From: Granulicoccus phenolivorans DSM 17626 = NBRC 107789 = JCM 15570
GTDB lineage: Bacteria; Actinomycetota; Actinomycetes; Propionibacteriales; Propionibacteriaceae
NCBI RefSeq assembly: GCF_000423085.1
Contig: NZ_AUHH01000012.1
Span: 37,688 to 101,687 of the forward strand
Length of the DNA stretch: 64,000 nt
Reading direction: 5' to 3'
Shown: positions 52,130 to 64,000 of the stretch, piece after piece
Layout: every line of letters starts with the position of its first letter
Position numbering within the stretch: the first letter of the stretch is position 1
Position numbers and translations under genes: made by a program
Notes under the pieces: model-generated
Seen by the model: only the letters and a program-made list of their open reading frames with translations
What the model was told of the DNA's origin: nothing
Database searches by the model: none

Positions 52130-52380
52130 GGCTGTTGGCGGGCCAGGTCAGCCCGCAGCTCGGCGAAGACTTCGTCTGCAGGGCGCAAGGCAGTCTCCCC
52201 GGATTCAACCTCTTCGAACCGTCGCCGGATTTCTGCCTGCCAGGCTCGATCAACCCCAGTCTGGTCCGCTTCCGCCGGCCCAAGTTCCAGGCTCTGGAGG
52301 GCATGCTGGATCACGGCTGCACGCTCCTCACGACTGAGCGCCAGCAAAGCCTGCTCGACATCGTGGGCGTTTGTGGTCAT
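52126..52380 (-). CDS. Addiction module antitoxin-like protein (PF09720 type)
   Basis: 84 residues. The N-terminus (VEQALLALSREERAAVIQHA) and the C-terminal DRAWQAEIRRRFEEVESGET, then LRPADEVFAELRADL match the small 'putative addiction module component' family that neutralises RelE-like toxins. The gene is intact while the following toxin gene is broken. It is convergent with the rRNA methylase and divergent from pheS. Confidence 0.82.
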   Translation of the reverse strand: MTTNAHDVEQALLALSREERAAVIQHALQSLELGPAEADQTGVDRAWQAEIRRRFEEVESGETALRPADEVFAELRADLARQQP

Positions 52381-52503
52381 GTCCCGAGTCTATCCGGGCA
52401 GCGCGGCCCAGCATGGTACGGCGCCGGTGAACCGGTTCCGTACCTGTCGGCAATCCCTCCTAGACTGACCGGGCGAGTTGTCCGTACGAACCGAGGGGAG
52501 CCC

Positions 52504-53613
52504 ATGTCCGGGCCAAACAAGAGTTACGACCCAGTCGAGGTCACACCGCTCAACGCTGAGGAGATCGACCGCTTCGTGACCGAGGCGATCGCAGCGTTTG
52601 CGGCCGCCACGACCGTGGCCGAACTCAAGGAGGCCCGGATCGCGCACACCGGCGACCGCTCCCCGCTGGGACTGGCCAACCGGGAGATCGGCGCGCTGCC
52701 GCCGCAGGCCCGCAAGGACGCCGGCAAGCGGATCGGCCAGGCCCGTGGCCGGGTCAATCAGGCGCTGGCCGCGCGCGATGCGGAGATCTCCGCCGCCGAA
52801 CTCGAGGCCACCCTGCGCGCCGAACGGGTGGATGTGACCCTCCCGGTCGCCACCGCGCCGGTCGGGGCCCGGCACCCGATCTCCGGTCTGATGGACCTGG
52901 TCAGCGACGTCTTCGTCGCGATGGGCTGGGAGATCGAGGAGGGGCCCGAGGCCGAGAGCGAGTGGACCAACTTCGATGCGCTCAACCTGAACGTCGATCA
53001 CCCGGCGCGGACGATGCAGGACACGCTGTTCCTGGACCCGCCCAGCGACCATCTGGTGCTGCGGACGCACACCTCGCCGGTGCAGATCCGCTCCCTGCTC
53101 AATCGCGACCTGCCGGTCTACGTGCTGTGCCCGGGCAAGGTGTACCGCGCCGACGAGTTCGACGCGACCCACGTCCCGGTCTTCCACCAGTTCGAGGGCC
53201 TGTGCGTCGACAAGGGCATCACCCTCGGTCACCTCAAGGGCACCCTGGACCACTTCGCCCGCGCCATGTTCGGTGATGTGAAGACCCGCCTGCGGCCCAG
53301 CTACTTCCCCTTCACCGAGCCGTCGGCCGAGGTCGACCTGGAGTGCTTCGTGTGTCACGGCGAATCGGTGAACAACCCCGACCGACCCTGCCGCACCTGC
53401 TCCTCGGAGGGCTGGATCGAATGGGGCGGCTGCGGCGTGGTCAACCCGCGCGTGCTCATCGCCGCCGGCGTCGACCCGGAGGTGTACTCCGGGTTCGCCT
53501 TCGGGATGGGCGTCGAACGCACCCTGATGTTCCGCAACTCCGCCGCCGACATGCGCGACATGGTCGAGGGCGACCTCCGCTTCTCCCGCTCGCTCATCGG
53601 GCAGGCCCGCTAA
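52504..53613 (+). CDS. pheS: Phenylalanine-tRNA ligase alpha subunit
   Basis: 369 residues. An N-terminal coiled coil (about 15-100) binds tRNA. The class II catalytic core has RHPISGLMDLVSDVFVAMGW, LRTHTSPVQIRSLL, KVYRADEFDATHVPVFHQFE and FGMGVERTLM. An insertion with CFVCHGESVNNPDRPCRTC looks like a zinc-binding Cys cluster. GAGGGGAGCCC precedes ATG 52504; TAGACT near 52461-52466 is a likely -10. It pairs with pheT. Confidence 0.96.
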   Translation: MSGPNKSYDPVEVTPLNAEEIDRFVTEAIAAFAAATTVAELKEARIAHTGDRSPLGLANREIGALPPQARKDAGKRIGQARGRVNQALAARDAEISAAELEATLRAERVDVTLPVATAPVGARHPISGLMDLVSDVFVAMGWEIEEGPEAESEWTNFDALNLNVDHPARTMQDTLFLDPPSDHLVLRTHTSPVQIRSLLNRDLPVYVLCPGKVYRADEFDATHVPVFHQFEGLCVDKGITLGHLKGTLDHFARAMFGDVKTRLRPSYFPFTEPSAEVDLECFVCHGESVNNPDRPCRTCSSEGWIEWGGCGVVNPRVLIAAGVDPEVYSGFAFGMGVERTLMFRNSAADMRDMVEGDLRFSRSLIGQAR

Positions 53614-53650
53614 CCCACGCTCCCCAACCCGAAGAAGGAAGACTCCTGAG

Positions 53651-56149
53651 ATGAGGGCCCCTGTTTCCTGGCTGCGTGAGTACGCCGCCATCCCCGAATC
53701 CGCCACTGCCCGGGAGATCGGCGAGAAGCTGATCGCCGCCGGCCTGGAGGTCGAAACCGTCGAGGAGGCCGGCGCCGACGTAACCGGCCCGGTCGTGGTC
53801 GGCCGCGTGCTGACCGCGGAGAAGGAACCGCAGAAGAACGGCAAGACCATCAACTGGTGCAGCGTCGAGGTCGGCGAGGCCGAACCCCGCGGCATCGTCT
53901 GCGGTGCACACAACTTCGAGCCCGGCGATTGGGTCGTGGTTGCCCTCCCCGGTGCGCTGCTGCCCGGCGATTTCGCGATCGCAGCGCGGAAGACCTACGG
54001 CCACGTCTCGGACGGAATGATCTGCTCCACCAGCGAACTCGGCCTCGGCGACGACGGCTCGGAGGGGATCATCGTCCTCGGCTCCGGGGACGCCGCCACC
54101 GACGACGCCGGGAACCCGCTGGTCGCCGGGGCGGATGCGACCGCGCTGCTGCACCTGCGCGACGATGTCCTGGACATCGCGGTCACCCCCGACCTGGGCT
54201 ACTGCCTGTCGATCCGCGGGCTGGCCCGCGAGGCCGCGCAGGCGTACGACGTCGCGTTCACCGACCCGGTCACCGTCGACGTGCCGGCCGAACGCCACGA
54301 CGGGTTCGGGGTCACGCTGACCGACCCCGCCTGCCCGGTCTTCGTCGCGGTCACCGTGACCGGGATCGATCCGCAGGCCCGCAGCCCGCGCTGGCTCCAG
54401 CGCCGGGTCCAACTCGGCGGGATGCGCCCGATCTCGCTGGGGGTCGACCTCACCAACTACGTGATGCTGGAGACCGGCCAGCCGCTGCACGCCTACGATG
54501 CCGCGACCCTGACCGGCGGGATCACCGTCCGCCGGGCGAGGGCGGGGGAGACCCTGGTCACCCTGGACGACCAGACCCGCACCCTCGACCCCGAGGACCT
54601 GCTGATCACCGACGAGTCCGGCCCGATCGGGCTGGCCGGCGTGATGGGCGGCCAGAACACCGAACTGCGCGCCGACACCACCACCGTGGTGATCGAGGCG
54701 GCCACCTTCGACCAGGTTTCGATCGCCCGCACCTCGCGGCGGCACAAGCTGAGTTCGGAGGCCTCCCGCCGGTTCGAACGCGGAGTCGACCCGAACGCCA
54801 CGTACGCCGCCGCGCACCGGGTCGCCACGCTGCTCACCGAGCTTGCCGGGGGCACCGTCGAGTCGGCCGAGACCGTCGCGGGCGGCGTACCCGCGCAGCC
54901 GCAGCAGACGATCGACGCCGACCTGCCGGCCCGGATCCTCGGCGCCGACATTCCGGTGGCGACCACGATCGAGAAGCTCACCGCTTCCGGCGTACAGGTG
55001 GAGCAGGTGGGGGAGCGACTCGTGCTGACCCCGCCGACCTGGCGCCCGGATCTGCGCGACCCCTACGACTACGTCGAGGAGGTGGCCTGCAAGGTCGGCA
55101 TGGACGTGGTCGAACCCGTCGTCCCGCGCGCCCCGGTCGGGCGCGGCCTGACCAAGGCCCAGCGCGGCCGCCGGGCGGTGTCGGCAGCACTGGTCGATGC
55201 CGGATTCGTGGAAGTGCTCACCTTCCCCTTCGTCGGCCCGAGCGACCTGGACGCGCTCGGCATCCCCGCCGACGACACCCGGCGGACCATGGTCCGGCTG
55301 GCCAATCCGCTGTCGGATCTGCAGCCGAACCTGCGGACCACCCTGTTGCCCGGCCTCACCGCCGCCGCGGTCCGCAACACCAGCCGCAGCAATGACGACC
55401 TGGCCCTGTTCGAGCTGGGCAAGGTCTTCTGGCCCCGGCCCGAGCACACCGCCGCCCCGGTCCTGGGTGTCGATCGGCGGCCCACCGACACCGAACTCGC
55501 CGCCCTCGATGCGGCCCTGCCGGCGCAGCCGAATCTGATCGGCTGTCTGCTGGCCGGGAACTGGCAGCCCGCCGGCTGGGCCGGTCCGGCCGCCCCGGCC
55601 GGGTGGCAGCAGGCGCTGGCGTTCGCCGAGATCGCCGCGCACGCGGTCGGCCTGACGGTACGCCGTGAGGCCGCCGAGCGGGCGCCCTGGCATCCCGGCC
55701 GCTGCGCCGCGATCCTGGTCGGCGACGAGGTCCTCGGGTACGCCGGCGAACTCCACCCGACGGTGATCCACCAGCTCGGCCTCCCGGCCCGGGCCGCCGC
55801 GGCGGAGCTGAACCTGGACCGGCTGATCGAACTCGCCCCCGACCGCGGGGCGCTCCCGCCGCTGGCCTCCTTCCCGGTCGCCAAGGAGGACGTCGCCCTG
55901 ATCGTCGACGCCGGGGTGCCGCAGGCCGCGGTCGAGGCTGCGCTGCGCACCGGTGCCGGTGAACTGCTGGAGTCGATCCGGCTGTTCGACGTGTACGCCG
56001 GGGACCAGATCGCCGCGGGGAAGAAGTCGCTGGCGTACGCCCTGCGCTTCCGCGCCGACCGGACCCTGACCGACGCGGACGCCGCCGCAGCCCGGGACGC
56101 TGCCGTCGCCGCGGCGGCCGAGCAGTTCGGGGCCGTGCTGCGTTCCTGA
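53651..56149 (+). CDS. pheT: Phenylalanine-tRNA ligase beta subunit
   Basis: 832 residues. The domains run in the standard order: N-terminal OB fold (about 40-150, GIVCGAHNFEPGDWVVVALP), B3/B4 editing domain, B5 DNA-binding-like fold, catalytic-like domain and C-terminal anticodon-binding domain (FPVAKEDVALIVDAGVPQAA). It forms the heterotetramer with PheS. AAGAAGGAAGACTCC precedes the ATG. Confidence 0.97.
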   Translation: MRAPVSWLREYAAIPESATAREIGEKLIAAGLEVETVEEAGADVTGPVVVGRVLTAEKEPQKNGKTINWCSVEVGEAEPRGIVCGAHNFEPGDWVVVALPGALLPGDFAIAARKTYGHVSDGMICSTSELGLGDDGSEGIIVLGSGDAATDDAGNPLVAGADATALLHLRDDVLDIAVTPDLGYCLSIRGLAREAAQAYDVAFTDPVTVDVPAERHDGFGVTLTDPACPVFVAVTVTGIDPQARSPRWLQRRVQLGGMRPISLGVDLTNYVMLETGQPLHAYDAATLTGGITVRRARAGETLVTLDDQTRTLDPEDLLITDESGPIGLAGVMGGQNTELRADTTTVVIEAATFDQVSIARTSRRHKLSSEASRRFERGVDPNATYAAAHRVATLLTELAGGTVESAETVAGGVPAQPQQTIDADLPARILGADIPVATTIEKLTASGVQVEQVGERLVLTPPTWRPDLRDPYDYVEEVACKVGMDVVEPVVPRAPVGRGLTKAQRGRRAVSAALVDAGFVEVLTFPFVGPSDLDALGIPADDTRRTMVRLANPLSDLQPNLRTTLLPGLTAAAVRNTSRSNDDLALFELGKVFWPRPEHTAAPVLGVDRRPTDTELAALDAALPAQPNLIGCLLAGNWQPAGWAGPAAPAGWQQALAFAEIAAHAVGLTVRREAAERAPWHPGRCAAILVGDEVLGYAGELHPTVIHQLGLPARAAAAELNLDRLIELAPDRGALPPLASFPVAKEDVALIVDAGVPQAAVEAALRTGAGELLESIRLFDVYAGDQIAAGKKSLAYALRFRADRTLTDADAAAARDAAVAAAAEQFGAVLRS

Positions 56150-56177
56150 TCCCGGGTACTCCTGAACCCTTGCGAAC

Positions 56178-56197
56178 ATATTCCATGCGTGGCATAT
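56178..56197. promoter_or_regulatory. Dyad upstream of argC (ARG box candidate)
   Basis: ATAT-N-CCA-N4-TGG-N-ATAT is a 20-bp dyad ending nine bases before the argC ATG and overlapping the likely -10 (CATATT). ArgR is encoded in the same cluster, and it commonly binds AT-rich dyads of this size. The exact ARG box consensus of this organism is not known. Confidence 0.55.
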
Positions 56198-56205
56198 TTA
56201 TTCGC

Positions 56206-57240
56206 ATGACGTTCAGTGTGGCAGTGGCCGGATGCACCGGGTACGCAGGCGGGGAGTTGCTCCGCCTGTTGCTCGGGCACCACGGCGTACAGATCGGAAA
56301 CCTCACCGCCGGCGGGAGCGCCGGCACCCTGCTGGGCCAGCACCAGCCGCACCTGTCCCCGCTGGCCGACCGCGAGGTGCTGCCGACCAGTGCGGAGAAT
56401 CTGGCCGGCCATGACGTGGTCTTCCTGGCCCTCCCGCACGGGGCGTCCGCCGAGATCGCGGCGCAGCTGAGTGAGGAGACCCTGGTCATCGACTGCGGGG
56501 CCGACTACCGGCTGGAGGATCCGGAGGCGTGGGAGCAGTTCTACGGCACCGATCACGCCGGCACCTGGCCGTACGGCCTGCCCGAACTGCCCGAGAACCG
56601 GCACACCCTCGGCCGGACCACCCGGATCGCGGTCCCCGGCTGCTACCCGACGTCGGCGTCCCTGGCCCTGATGCCCGCGGTCACCGCCGGGCTGATCGAC
56701 GGCACCGATGTCGTCGTGGTCGCCGCCTCCGGCACCTCCGGGGCGGGCAAGTCCAGCAAGCCGCACCTGATCGGTGCCGAGACCGCCGGCAACGTGTCCG
56801 CGTACGGGGTCGGCGGCGTCCACCGGCACACCCCGGAGATCGCGCAGAACCTGCAGCGGATGGGGGCGACCAACCCCACGGTCAGCTTCACCCCGCTGCT
56901 GGTGCCGATGAGCCGGGGGATCCTGGCCACCTGCACCGCGCCGCTGAAGGACCCGACCACCACCGCCGCCCAGGCCCGGGCCGCGTACGCCGAGGCGTTC
57001 GCCGACGAGACCTACCTGAACCTGCTGCCCGAGGGCGTGTGGCCGCAGACCAAGGCCGTCCAGGCGTCCAACCGGGTCGACGTCCAGGTCACCGTCGATC
57101 CCGCCGTCAATCGGCTCATCGCGGTCGCGGCGATCGACAACCTCACCAAGGGCACCGCCGGGGGAGCGATCCAGTCGATGAACATCGCCCTGGGCATGGC
57201 CGAACAGACCGGCCTGCCGCTGTACGGAGTGGCCCCGTGA
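56206..57240 (+). CDS. argC: N-acetyl-gamma-glutamyl-phosphate reductase
   Basis: 344 residues. The NADP site [19 protein letters not shown] and the active-site Cys in [15 protein letters not shown] are clear. Third step of arginine synthesis. ATG 56206 is selected because the Rossmann motif begins immediately; the longer in-frame start at 56170 lies inside the dyad region. Confidence 0.95.
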   Translation: MTFSVAVAGCTGYAGGELLRLLLGHHGVQIGNLTAGGSAGTLLGQHQPHLSPLADREVLPTSAENLAGHDVVFLALPHGASAEIAAQLSEETLVIDCGADYRLEDPEAWEQFYGTDHAGTWPYGLPELPENRHTLGRTTRIAVPGCYPTSASLALMPAVTAGLIDGTDVVVVAASGTSGAGKSSKPHLIGAETAGNVSAYGVGGVHRHTPEIAQNLQRMGATNPTVSFTPLLVPMSRGILATCTAPLKDPTTTAAQARAAYAEAFADETYLNLLPEGVWPQTKAVQASNRVDVQVTVDPAVNRLIAVAAIDNLTKGTAGGAIQSMNIALGMAEQTGLPLYGVAP

Positions 57241-58166
57241 GCACGCCGGCCACCGCCGATCTGAGCCCGCTGCAGAAGGCGAACGTGCTGGCCGAGGCGC
57301 TGCCCTGGATCGACAAGTACGCCGGGCGCACCATCGTGATCAAGTACGGCGGCAACGCGATGATCAACGAGGAACTCAAACAGGCCTTCGCCGAGGACAT
57401 CGTCTTCCTGCGCCGCTGCGGCGTCCATCCGGTCGTGGTGCACGGCGGCGGCCCGCAGATCTCCTCGATGCTGAACCGGCTCGGGATCGAGTCGGAGTTC
57501 CGCGGCGGCCTGCGCGTCACCACCCCGGAGGCGATGGAAGTCGTCCGGATGGTACTGGTGGGGCAGGTGGGACGCAGCCTGGTCGGGCTGATCAACAGCC
57601 ACGGCCCGCTCGCGGTCGGACTGTCCGGGGAGGACGCCGGCCTGCTCACCGCCGAACGCAAGGGTGTCGTGCTGGACGGCGAAGAGGTCGATCTGGGTCT
57701 GGTCGGCGACGTGGTCAAGGTCCGCCCCGAAGCGGTCCGCGACCTGATCGACCACGGCCGGATCCCGGTCATCGCCACCGTGGCACCCGACACCGACGGC
57801 ACCGTCCACAACGTGAACGCCGACACCGCCGCCGCGGCGATCGCGGTCGCCCTGGGCGCGGAGAAGTTCGTCGCGCTCACCGACGTGGAGGGCCTGTACC
57901 GCAACTGGCCCACCGACACCGAAGTGGTCCCCGCGATCACCGTCTCCGAACTGCGCGAGCTGCTGCCCCAACTCAAATCCGGCATGGTGCCCAAGATGGA
58001 GGCCTGCCTGACCGCGGTCACCCAGGGCGTCAAGGCCGCGACCGTGATCGACGGCCGCGTCCCGCATGCCCTACTGCTGGAAATCTTCACCAACCGCGGC
58101 GTCGGGACCCAGGTCGACCCGGACCCCGAACCCGCCCAACCGACCCATGAGGTGGTCCCGCTATGA
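57237..58166 (+). CDS. argB: Acetylglutamate kinase
   Basis: 309 residues. [36 protein letters not shown] and GMVPKMEAC are typical. It phosphorylates N-acetylglutamate and is usually feedback-inhibited by arginine. GTG 57237 overlaps the argC stop. The argJ gene normally found between argC and argB in actinobacteria is absent. Confidence 0.96.
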   Translation: MSTPATADLSPLQKANVLAEALPWIDKYAGRTIVIKYGGNAMINEELKQAFAEDIVFLRRCGVHPVVVHGGGPQISSMLNRLGIESEFRGGLRVTTPEAMEVVRMVLVGQVGRSLVGLINSHGPLAVGLSGEDAGLLTAERKGVVLDGEEVDLGLVGDVVKVRPEAVRDLIDHGRIPVIATVAPDTDGTVHNVNADTAAAAIAVALGAEKFVALTDVEGLYRNWPTDTEVVPAITVSELRELLPQLKSGMVPKMEACLTAVTQGVKAATVIDGRVPHALLLEIFTNRGVGTQVDPDPEPAQPTHEVVPL

Positions 58167-59413
58167 GCCAGATCCAGGACCTGACCCACGTGGGTGACCA
58201 GGCTTCCGACCAGCTCACCCACCGCTACACCGACGCGATGATGAACACCTTCGGCACCCCGCAGAAGGTCTTCGTCCGCGGCGAGGGCGCGTACCTGTGG
58301 GACGCCGACGGGACCCGCTACCTGGACCTGCTGGCCGGGATCGCGGTGAACTCGCTGGGCCACGCCCATCCCTACGTGCTCTCGGCGATCACCTCCCAGC
58401 TGTCGACCCTCGGCCATGTGTCGAACTTCTTCGCCACCCCGGCCCAGATCGCCCTGGCCGAACGCCTGGACGAGATCGTGTCGGCGACCTGGCCCACCTC
58501 GACCACTTCGCGGGTCTTCTTCGCCAACTCGGGCACCGAGGCCAACGAGGCCGCCTTCAAGATCACCCGGATGACCGGTCGGACGAAGATCATCGCGATG
58601 GAGGGCTCCTTCCACGGCCGGACCATGGGCGCACTCGCGGTCACCCACAGCGCGAAATACCGCGAGCCGTTCGCGCCGCTGCCCGGCGACGTCGAGTTCG
58701 TCCCGTACGGGGATGCCGATGCCCTGACCGCCGCGGTCGACGGCCGGACCGCCGCGGTGGTGCTCGAACCGATCCAGGGGGAGAACGGCGTCGTCGTCCC
58801 GCCGGCGGGCTATCTGAGCGCCGCCCGGCAGATCACCCAGCGCCACGGTGCGCTGTTGTGGATCGATGAGGTGCAGACCGGGATCGGTCGCTGTGGCGAC
58901 TGGCTCGCCTCCGGCGCCGAGGTCGGCGCCGACATCGTCACCTTCGCCAAGGGCCTGGGGGCCGGCTTCCCGATCGGTGCCTGCGTGGCGACCGGGGCGA
59001 CCGCGGACCTGTTCACCCCCGGCATGCACGGCTCCACCTTCGGCGGGAACCCGGTCGCGGCGATCGCCGGCCTGGCGGTGCTCAAGGTCATCGAGCGCGA
59101 CGGGCTGCTGGCCAACGTCCGCGATCGCGGGCAGCAACTCGTGGACGAGATCACCGCCCTGAACCACCCGCTGATCAGCGGCGTCCGCGGCGAAGGCCTG
59201 CTGCGCGGCATCGTGCTCACCGAACCGATCGCGCCGCAGGTCCACGCCGCGGCCATGGGCGCCGGCTTCGTGATCAACGCACCGCGCCCGGACGTGATCC
59301 GGATCGTGCCCCCGCTGATCATCACCGCCGACCAGATCGCCGAATTCACCCACGCCCTGCCCGGCCTGCTGGCCACCGCCCAGCACCAGACAACTGCAAA
59401 GGACAACTCATGA
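58163..59413 (+). CDS. argD: Acetylornithine aminotransferase
   Basis: 416 residues, class III PLP enzyme. [38 protein letters not shown] and the PLP lysine in [14 protein letters not shown] are present. It overlaps argB and argF by 4 bp each. Confidence 0.96.
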   Translation: MSQIQDLTHVGDQASDQLTHRYTDAMMNTFGTPQKVFVRGEGAYLWDADGTRYLDLLAGIAVNSLGHAHPYVLSAITSQLSTLGHVSNFFATPAQIALAERLDEIVSATWPTSTTSRVFFANSGTEANEAAFKITRMTGRTKIIAMEGSFHGRTMGALAVTHSAKYREPFAPLPGDVEFVPYGDADALTAAVDGRTAAVVLEPIQGENGVVVPPAGYLSAARQITQRHGALLWIDEVQTGIGRCGDWLASGAEVGADIVTFAKGLGAGFPIGACVATGATADLFTPGMHGSTFGGNPVAAIAGLAVLKVIERDGLLANVRDRGQQLVDEITALNHPLISGVRGEGLLRGIVLTEPIAPQVHAAAMGAGFVINAPRPDVIRIVPPLIITADQIAEFTHALPGLLATAQHQTTAKDNS

Positions 59414-60333
59414 CGGTGCGCCATTTCCTGGCCGACGACGACCTCACCCCGGCCGAACAGGAGCAGGTGCTGAACCTGGCCGCGGAGATGAAGGCCGAAC
59501 CGTTCAAATACCGCCCCTTCGAGGGCCCGCAATCGGTGGCCATCCTGACCGACAAGCCGACCCTGCGGACCCAGGTCTCCTTCCACGCCGGGATCGCCGA
59601 ACTCGGCGGCAACCCGATGCTGGTCGACGGGAACCTGGCCCAGGTGGGCGTACGCGAGACCATCGCCGACGTCACCCGGGTGCTGTCGCGCCACGTCGCC
59701 GCGATCGCCTGGCGGACCGGTGCCCAGGCCCGGATCGAGGAGATGGCGGCGTACGCGAGCGTGCCGGTGGTCAACGCGCTCACCGACGACTACCACCCCT
59801 GCCAGATCCTGGCCTGCCTGCAGACGATCACCGAGCACAAGGGTCACCGCGCCGGACTCACCTTCAGCTACTTCGGTGACGGGGCGAACAACATGGCGAA
59901 CTCCTACGCACTGGGGCTGGTCACCGCCGGGCTGCACGTCCGCATCAGCGCCCCGGCCGGCTTCCACCCCGAGCAGGCCATCCTCGACCGTGCCCGCCGG
60001 ATCGGTGAGGCCACCGGCGGCACCGTGGAGGTGATCGAGGATCCGCAGGCCGCCGCCGACGGGGCCGACGTGATCTGCACCGACACCTGGGTCTCGATGG
60101 GTCAGGACGGGGCCGAGGAGCGCGAACGGGTCTTCCGGCCCTACTCGGTCACCAGCGACCTGATGAGTCACGCCAAGGACGACGCCATCGTGATGCACTG
60201 CCTGCCGGCCTATCGCGGCAAGGAGATCGCCGAGGACGTCCTCGAGAAGCACGCCCAGGTGCTCTTCGACGAGGCGGAGAACCGGCGCCATGCCCAGAAG
60301 GCCATCCTGACCTTCCTGGCGCAGGGTGCGTGA
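59410..60333 (+). CDS. argF: Ornithine carbamoyltransferase
   Basis: 307 residues. [12 protein letters not shown] and [12 protein letters not shown] with the catalytic Cys are conserved. The carbamoyl-phosphate loop reads [11 protein letters not shown] (residues about 49-58) where the family usually has STRTR; a shift to TLRTQ keeps the two Thr/Arg core positions. It makes citrulline from ornithine. Confidence 0.94.
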   Translation: MTVRHFLADDDLTPAEQEQVLNLAAEMKAEPFKYRPFEGPQSVAILTDKPTLRTQVSFHAGIAELGGNPMLVDGNLAQVGVRETIADVTRVLSRHVAAIAWRTGAQARIEEMAAYASVPVVNALTDDYHPCQILACLQTITEHKGHRAGLTFSYFGDGANNMANSYALGLVTAGLHVRISAPAGFHPEQAILDRARRIGEATGGTVEVIEDPQAAADGADVICTDTWVSMGQDGAEERERVFRPYSVTSDLMSHAKDDAIVMHCLPAYRGKEIAEDVLEKHAQVLFDEAENRRHAQKAILTFLAQGA

Positions 60334-60343
60334 CCGGAGTCCG

Positions 60344-63637
<3,294 letters not shown>

Positions 63638-63666
63638 CACCCCAACGACCGACCGGATCGACCAGT

Positions 63667-63702
63667 ACGCCGAACGCCCCGGGGAACCGGGGCGTTCGGC
63701 GT
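63667..63702 (+). terminator. Intrinsic terminator of tyrS
   Basis: A perfect 16-bp stem (ACGCCGAACGCCCCGG and its complement) with tetraloop GGAA, followed by TGTCGG. Very stable. Confidence 0.93.
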
Positions 63703-63726
63703 TGTCGGACTCGGCAAAAGTCGGAC

Positions 63727-63755
63727 TTGACCGACACCGGATCGGGGTCTAAGCT
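63727..63755 (+). promoter_or_regulatory. Strong sigma-70-type promoter P1, rRNA operon-like
   Basis: TTGACC and TAAGCT are separated by exactly 17 bp. It lies 25 bp after the tyrS terminator and no open reading frame follows in the window. Confidence 0.75.
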
Positions 63756-63937
63756 TCATCAAGCCTCGTCGGAGGGGCGGACGTCGGAACCTGGTCTTCA
63801 GCCGGGAGGTGATGGCCGCGGCCGACGGGTTGCGAACTCCTTTTCAGTGTTGACCGGTTCAGGTATGTGTCCAGTTGGGGCCTGCCAGGGTTCCGGCGGT
63901 GTTGTGGTGTTCGGAGGGTGGTGCTTGCGGGTCGGAT

Positions 63938-63966
63938 TTGACCGGGTCGGGGGTTGCTACTAGAGT
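63938..63966 (+). promoter_or_regulatory. Strong promoter P2, same spacing as P1
   Basis: TTGACC and TAGAGT are again 17 bp apart, 211 bp downstream of P1. Two matched promoters in a gene-free region suggest the start of an rRNA operon past the window end. Confidence 0.75.
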
Positions 63967-64000
63967 AGATCGAGTTGCCACGGCGTGAATAACGCGGGAA

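Noticed and set aside
57237..57258. Nearly identical starts of argB and comM (GTGAGYACGCCGGCCACCGC)
   Set aside because: Both encode STPATA followed by unrelated sequence. The match is short and in GC-rich coding DNA, so chance is sufficient.

Overview
This is a 64 kb stretch of very GC-rich chromosome from an actinobacterium. The evidence is the mycothiol ligase gene mshC, the actinobacteria-specific DUF2469, DUF3090, SCO1664-type and DUF5703 genes, type-B succinate dehydrogenase, and many leaderless start sites. A member of the Propionibacteriales would fit, but the genus cannot be fixed from the sequence alone. Most of the window is ordinary core genome; accessory material is concentrated in a few places.

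Region by region. 1-4.2 kb is an accessory stretch: the 3' end of a UvrD-type helicase gene, a ribbon-helix-helix protein, a decayed second copy of the helicase 3' end, a Fic AMPylase behind a long inverted repeat, a SatD-like protein with a membrane protein, and a repeat island (3.7-4.2 kb). 4.2-24.3 kb is the conserved rpsP-khpA-rimM-trmD-(pdaC-like)-sdhCAB-rplS-lepB-rnhB-DUF2469-yraN-comM-dprA block with a tRNA-Leu. A two-gene mercury-resistance unit (merA/merR) is wedged between rnhB and DUF2469. 24.4-30.9 kb is a complete six-gene Mrp Na+/H+ antiporter operon ending in a DUF5703 gene. 30.9-33.5 kb holds an aldo/keto reductase, uppP and a flavin-reductase-like gene.

33.5-40.9 kb is the main catabolic cargo: a full multicomponent phenol hydroxylase operon in the order K-L-M-N-O-P known from Pseudomonas dmp, read leftward. 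It is divergent from a large NB-ARC/LuxR-type (LAL-like) regulator. No catechol-cleavage genes are present, so the product catechol must be handled by genes elsewhere. 40.9-48.3 kb is a housekeeping cluster (phosphatase, DUF3090, SCO1664-like, mshC, AI-2E-type exporter, hisE-hisG, small membrane proteins). 48.3-49.3 kb is a second repeat island built from the same two repeat families as the first. 49.3-63.7 kb is infC-rpmI-rplT-rRNA methylase, a PF09720-type antitoxin with a broken RelE/ParE toxin remnant, pheST, an arginine cluster argCBDFR-argH lacking argJ and argG, and tyrS. The last 300 bp carry two tandem strong promoters that look like the upstream region of an rRNA operon starting beyond the window.

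The observations most worth following up are the two matching repeat islands, the phenol hydroxylase with its unusual regulator and internal hairpin, the mer insertion that changed the end of rnhB, the decayed toxin gene, and the recurrent leaderless promoter signature (TANNNT, 6-8 nt, then ATG/GTG) seen at more than ten genes.
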